Below, piece by piece: positions 13,188-16,230 of a stretch of DNA of 16,230 nucleotides. The stretch spans positions 1 through 16,230 of the forward strand of contig CAYFUW010000046.1 in assembly GCA_964346495.1 (NCBI GenBank). The letters are read 5' to 3'. The notes beneath the pieces are model-generated. The model did no database searches, was not told the DNA's origin, and saw only the letters and a program-made list of their open reading frames with translations. The stretch comes from JBGZFC01 sp964346495. Lineage in GTDB: Bacteria; Bacteroidota; Bacteroidia; Bacteroidales; Dysgonomonadaceae. How positions within the stretch are numbered: the first letter of the stretch is position 1; each line of letters begins with the position of its first letter. Position numbers and translations under genes: made by a program.

Positions 13188-13258
13188 CATAATTATTGTA
13201 AATAAAAAAGATTTTTTTGATTTTCAACAACACTTTTATCTTTATTAAATTTCTTTAT

Positions 13259-16230
13259 ATGAACAAATTGAAACTATTTATGATTGCGTTTCTACTATTA
13301 GGCGCAATCGGTAAAATTCATGCTCAATCAATTACAGTTCAAGGCACAATTATTGAAAATGTGTTCAATGAACCAGTTATTGGAGCCACAATTATTGAAA
13401 AAGGTAACCCAACAAACGGAACTGTTACTGATTTCGATGGTCACTACACACTAACAGTTGGCAAAGATGCTACTTTGGTATTTTCTTACATGGGATATCT
13501 TACCCAGGAAATTCCTGTTAACGGAAGAAACACTATTGACGTTACGTTAGCTGAAGATACGCAATTGCTTAGTGAAGTGGTGGTAATCGGTTACGGATCA
13601 GCTAGAAAAGATGACCTGTCCATGTCTGTGTCCACATTGAAATTGGACGATAGTATGAAGAGCCGTCCGGCAAACATCTCTAGTATGATGCAAGGTACAA
13701 TACCGGGAGTTACTTTACAGGCAAATGGTGGTGACCCTCTTTCTGCTGCTACACTAACCATTCGTGGACCGGGTTCACGTGAAAATGATAAAGGTCTTTT
13801 TGTGGTTGACGGAGTTCCTAATGCACCATTCAACGTGGAGGACGTAGAGTCAATAACCGTACTTAAAGACGCGGCTTCTGCTGCTATTTACGGAGCTTCT
13901 GTAGGTTCGGGTGGGGTAATTATTGTTACTACCAAACAAGCATCAGAAGGAAAAGTTAAAGTAGATGTAAACGTATCTAAAGGTATAAGACAAGCATGGA
14001 GATTGCCATCTACAACTACTTCAGAAGAGTATAATAAGGTGTGGGCTGATGCAACAGCCAGTGAGCCAACTGCTACATTGCCTACCGTTGCCAACCCGAA
14101 TATTTACCCATTTGGTGCGGTAACTCGTACAAACTGGTTGGATGAAATATTCCGTACAGCTAATTTTGATCATTATGCTGTTTCGCTTTCAGGTGGTACA
14201 AAGCAATTGCGTTCGTTTGCATCTGTTTCGTATGACAATGAAGAAGGTATTTTGTTAAATACATATAGCAGAAAATTAGGAGCAAAAGCTAATATTGATT
14301 TCCAAATAAATGACTGGTTGACTATTTCTGAAAGAGCAAGTTTTCAGTACAGCAACGGACAGGGAAGTATTAACACCACTTCACACGAAGGAGTATTGAT
14401 TAATGCTGTATTCTTTCCACGTTCGGCTACTGTTTATGAAATGGACAAAGACGGAAATATAATTCCTGACTTATACATGGGAACAATTCCACGCTGGGCT
14501 GTTGCGGAAGGTATTTCCGGTTATGGAGAAATCCGAAATCCGGTGGCAACACTTAACCGTTTGAGACAAAACCGTCCGGCGTCACGCTTGTATTCTACTA
14601 CTGGTATTGAAATCAAGCCGTTGAAAAATTTGACTTTGAAATCTGACTTTACAGCCGGATTAAACGTAGGACGTTATGAATCTTTCAGTCCGAGAGTTCC
14701 TGAAATCGGTCTCCCGAATCCGCAAAACTCTCGTAGCATTAGCAACTCATGGAATACAAATTGGCTTTGGGAAACTATTGCAACTTACTCCGAACTATTC
14801 AATGAAGTACATCATATAAGCGCAATGGCAGGTTACACAATGTCTCGCGAAAATTACAGGTACAATAGCGCTACAACTTATGATTACGACCATGAGTATG
14901 AACATTACACAATATGGCCCAATGCGAATGACTATAAAATCAGCAAACCGTACGAGGAAATTTGGGATGAAGCTATGATTTCTATGTTCGCACGTTTGGG
15001 ATACTCTTATGGCGACCGCTATTTTGTGAATGCGAGTGTTCGTAGAGATGCTACTTCAAAAATGAAAAAAGGTAACAACGCTGGTATTTTCCCGGCAGTT
15101 TCTGCATCGTGGAAAATTTCTGAAGAAAATTTCTTTAAACCGCTTAAAGGAACATTTGACCTATTTAAAATTCGTGCCAGCTACGGACAAATCGGTAACA
15201 ACACGCTTGCACCGCGTTACTCATACAATGTTCCTTTGGGATTATCACCAAATCCGGCTTTCTACGGTGATCAATTGCAGACAGAAGTTCACGGAGTTTA
15301 CAGTATAGGTCTTTCTAATCCTGACTTGAGATGGGAAACTTCAGAACAAAAAGGTGTTGGGTTGGATATTACCATGTTTAATCGTAAGTTCGATTTCAGT
15401 GCTGATTATTTTGTTAAAACAATAAAAGACCTTATCGAGAGAATGCCTATCTCTTCTACAGCAGGTATCGAAGAGGAACCTTTTGCAAACATTGGTCGCG
15501 TATTGAACCGCGGATTTGAGTTCTCGGCAAGCTACAACGAAAAGATTGGTAAAGTTGATTTCAATATTCATGGTAACTTAAGTACCGTTCACAACGAAGT
15601 ACTTGACTTGGGCGATAGAGACTTCTTGCCACACAACAACACAATCAATAGTTTGCAACCGTTACGTTCTGCTGTAGGACAGTCTTGGTACTCTTACTAT
15701 CTACTTGAAACAGATGGAATTTTCCAAACACAGGCAGAAGTAGATGCTTATACACATAACGGTAATAAAATTCAACCACATGCACGTCCAGGTGACTTGA
15801 AGTATGTGGACAAAAACGGCGACGGAAAAATTGATGACGACGATAAAGTATTTATGGGTTCTGCACTTCCGGGCTTGACTTATGGGTTTGGAGCAGGTAT
15901 GAAATATGCAGGTTTTGACTTGTCGGTTTTCTTCCAGGGTGTTTCAGATGTGAAAATCTTTAACGGATTCAAATTGATGGGACTTACAGGACGTATGCAA
16001 GGAAACAACATGCTTAGCGACGTATTGAATTCTTGGGATTATGATAAAACTTCAGGTATCCCACGCTTGTCACTTCAGAGTGATGCAAACGGAAACTATT
16101 CAAATGCATCGGATTTGTTCCTGGAAGACGGTAGTTATCTACGTGTTAAAAACATTACATTGGGTTACTCACTTCCAGGCTTAATGTTCAAAAGTAATGA
16201 TGGAATCTTCTATAATTCCCATTATTACTA
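13259..16230 (+). CDS. SusC/RagA-type TonB-dependent outer-membrane receptor (3' end missing)
   Basis: An open frame of 990 codons that runs off the window. Proteins of this type import glycans or peptides through the outer membrane with a SusD-like lid lipoprotein, powered by TonB. ATG 13259 gives a signal peptide (MNKLKLFMIAFLLLGAIGKI then HA, cleaved before Q23). A carboxypeptidase-regulatory-like domain covers about 26-100 (VQGTIIE, PVIGATI, GTVTDFDGHYTL). The TonB-box-like EVVVIGYG is at 106-113. The plug covers about 118-230 (LFVVDGVP, DVESITVLKDAASAAIYGA). The barrel follows, with the acidic DKNGDGKIDDDD motif at about 851-862 and the late motif SYLRVKNITLGYSLP. Family length is about 1000-1050, so few residues are missing. 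Its substrate cannot be told, and the expected susD partner would lie beyond the window. Confidence 0.95.
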   Translation, partial: MNKLKLFMIAFLLLGAIGKIHAQSITVQGTIIENVFNEPVIGATIIEKGNPTNGTVTDFDGHYTLTVGKDATLVFSYMGYLTQEIPVNGRNTIDVTLAEDTQLLSEVVVIGYGSARKDDLSMSVSTLKLDDSMKSRPANISSMMQGTIPGVTLQANGGDPLSAATLTIRGPGSRENDKGLFVVDGVPNAPFNVEDVESITVLKDAASAAIYGASVGSGGVIIVTTKQASEGKVKVDVNVSKGIRQAWRLPSTTTSEEYNKVWADATASEPTATLPTVANPNIYPFGAVTRTNWLDEIFRTANFDHYAVSLSGGTKQLRSFASVSYDNEEGILLNTYSRKLGAKANIDFQINDWLTISERASFQYSNGQGSINTTSHEGVLINAVFFPRSATVYEMDKDGNIIPDLYMGTIPRWAVAEGISGYGEIRNPVATLNRLRQNRPASRLYSTTGIEIKPLKNLTLKSDFTAGLNVGRYESFSPRVPEIGLPNPQNSRSISNSWNTNWLWETIATYSELFNEVHHISAMAGYTMSRENYRYNSATTYDYDHEYEHYTIWPNANDYKISKPYEEIWDEAMISMFARLGYSYGDRYFVNASVRRDATSKMKKGNNAGIFPAVSASWKISEENFFKPLKGTFDLFKIRASYGQIGNNTLAPRYSYNVPLGLSPNPAFYGDQLQTEVHGVYSIGLSNPDLRWETSEQKGVGLDITMFNRKFDFSADYFVKTIKDLIERMPISSTAGIEEEPFANIGRVLNRGFEFSASYNEKIGKVDFNIHGNLSTVHNEVLDLGDRDFLPHNNTINSLQPLRSAVGQSWYSYYLLETDGIFQTQAEVDAYTHNGNKIQPHARPGDLKYVDKNGDGKIDDDDKVFMGSALPGLTYGFGAGMKYAGFDLSVFFQGVSDVKIFNGFKLMGLTGRMQGNNMLSDVLNSWDYDKTSGIPRLSLQSDANGNYSNASDLFLEDGSYLRVKNITLGYSLPGLMFKSNDGIFYNSHYY

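Larger units (their letters stand above)
12126..13258. other. Repeat-rich intergenic region with an assembly gap
   Basis: More than 1.1 kb without a gene I can support. It is a patchwork of short palindromes and dispersed repeats typical of Bacteroidota intergenic spaces, listed separately, plus 100 Ns. The part at 12130-12330 is noticeably richer in G and C than the flanking genes. Sites at 12509-12710 are plain AT-rich sequence with no clear signal. Frames open across the Ns have no coding character. A small gene hidden in the gap cannot be excluded. Confidence 0.7.

Noticed and set aside
12126..13258. Insertion sequence or integron remnant
   Set aside because: No transposase or integrase fragment is visible in any frame and no target-site duplication could be identified; only short repeats are present.

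Overview
This window looks like part of a chromosome scaffold from an AT-rich member of the Bacteroidota, most likely order Bacteroidales. Four things support that. There is a SusC/RagA-type TonB-dependent receptor. A secreted peptidase carries a type IX secretion (Por) C-terminal sorting domain. Promoter-like sites fit the Bacteroidota pattern TTTG-N19-20-TAnnTTTG. Start codons generally lack a strong Shine-Dalgarno sequence. The type IX signal points away from the common gut Bacteroides and towards families such as Porphyromonadaceae, Dysgonomonadaceae or Paludibacteraceae; this narrower placement is inference.

Layout: a leftward tRNA-Pro(UGG) with its own promoter and terminator (51-223) diverges from a rightward gene set. 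That set is a tight glgB-manA-hemH run (433-4440: glycogen branching enzyme, mannose-6-phosphate isomerase, ferrochelatase). It is followed by a stand-alone secreted M14 zinc carboxypeptidase (4609-6534) closed by a strong intrinsic terminator, and then pheT-yebC (6805-10053: Phe-tRNA synthetase beta subunit and a YebC/PmpR-family protein). The 319-base gap after yebC is not empty. It holds a near-consensus promoter about 85 nt upstream of a perfect 13-bp terminator hairpin with a GCGA tetraloop and no ORF between them, a good small-RNA candidate. Next comes a four-gene membrane cluster (10373-12125): a small lipoprotein, a GYF_2-CD225 fusion, a second CD225/dispanin protein and a DUF2752 protein. 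Its function is unknown.

From 12126 to 13258 there is over 1.1 kb without a convincing gene. It is packed with small repeats: a GGGTTAC-like heptamer array, two terminator hairpins, a 26-nt inverted repeat pair, a 17-nt direct repeat and a run of hairpins. It is interrupted by exactly 100 Ns whose two flanks share 12 bases. The window ends inside a SusC-like receptor gene (13259 to beyond 16230), preceded by two TTGTAACA direct repeats 22 bp apart.

Most genes are ordinary housekeeping or surface genes. The best candidates for something undescribed are the small RNA unit near 10200-10284 and the lipoprotein/GYF-CD225/CD225/DUF2752 cluster, which contains bacterial relatives of the interferon-induced IFITM family.
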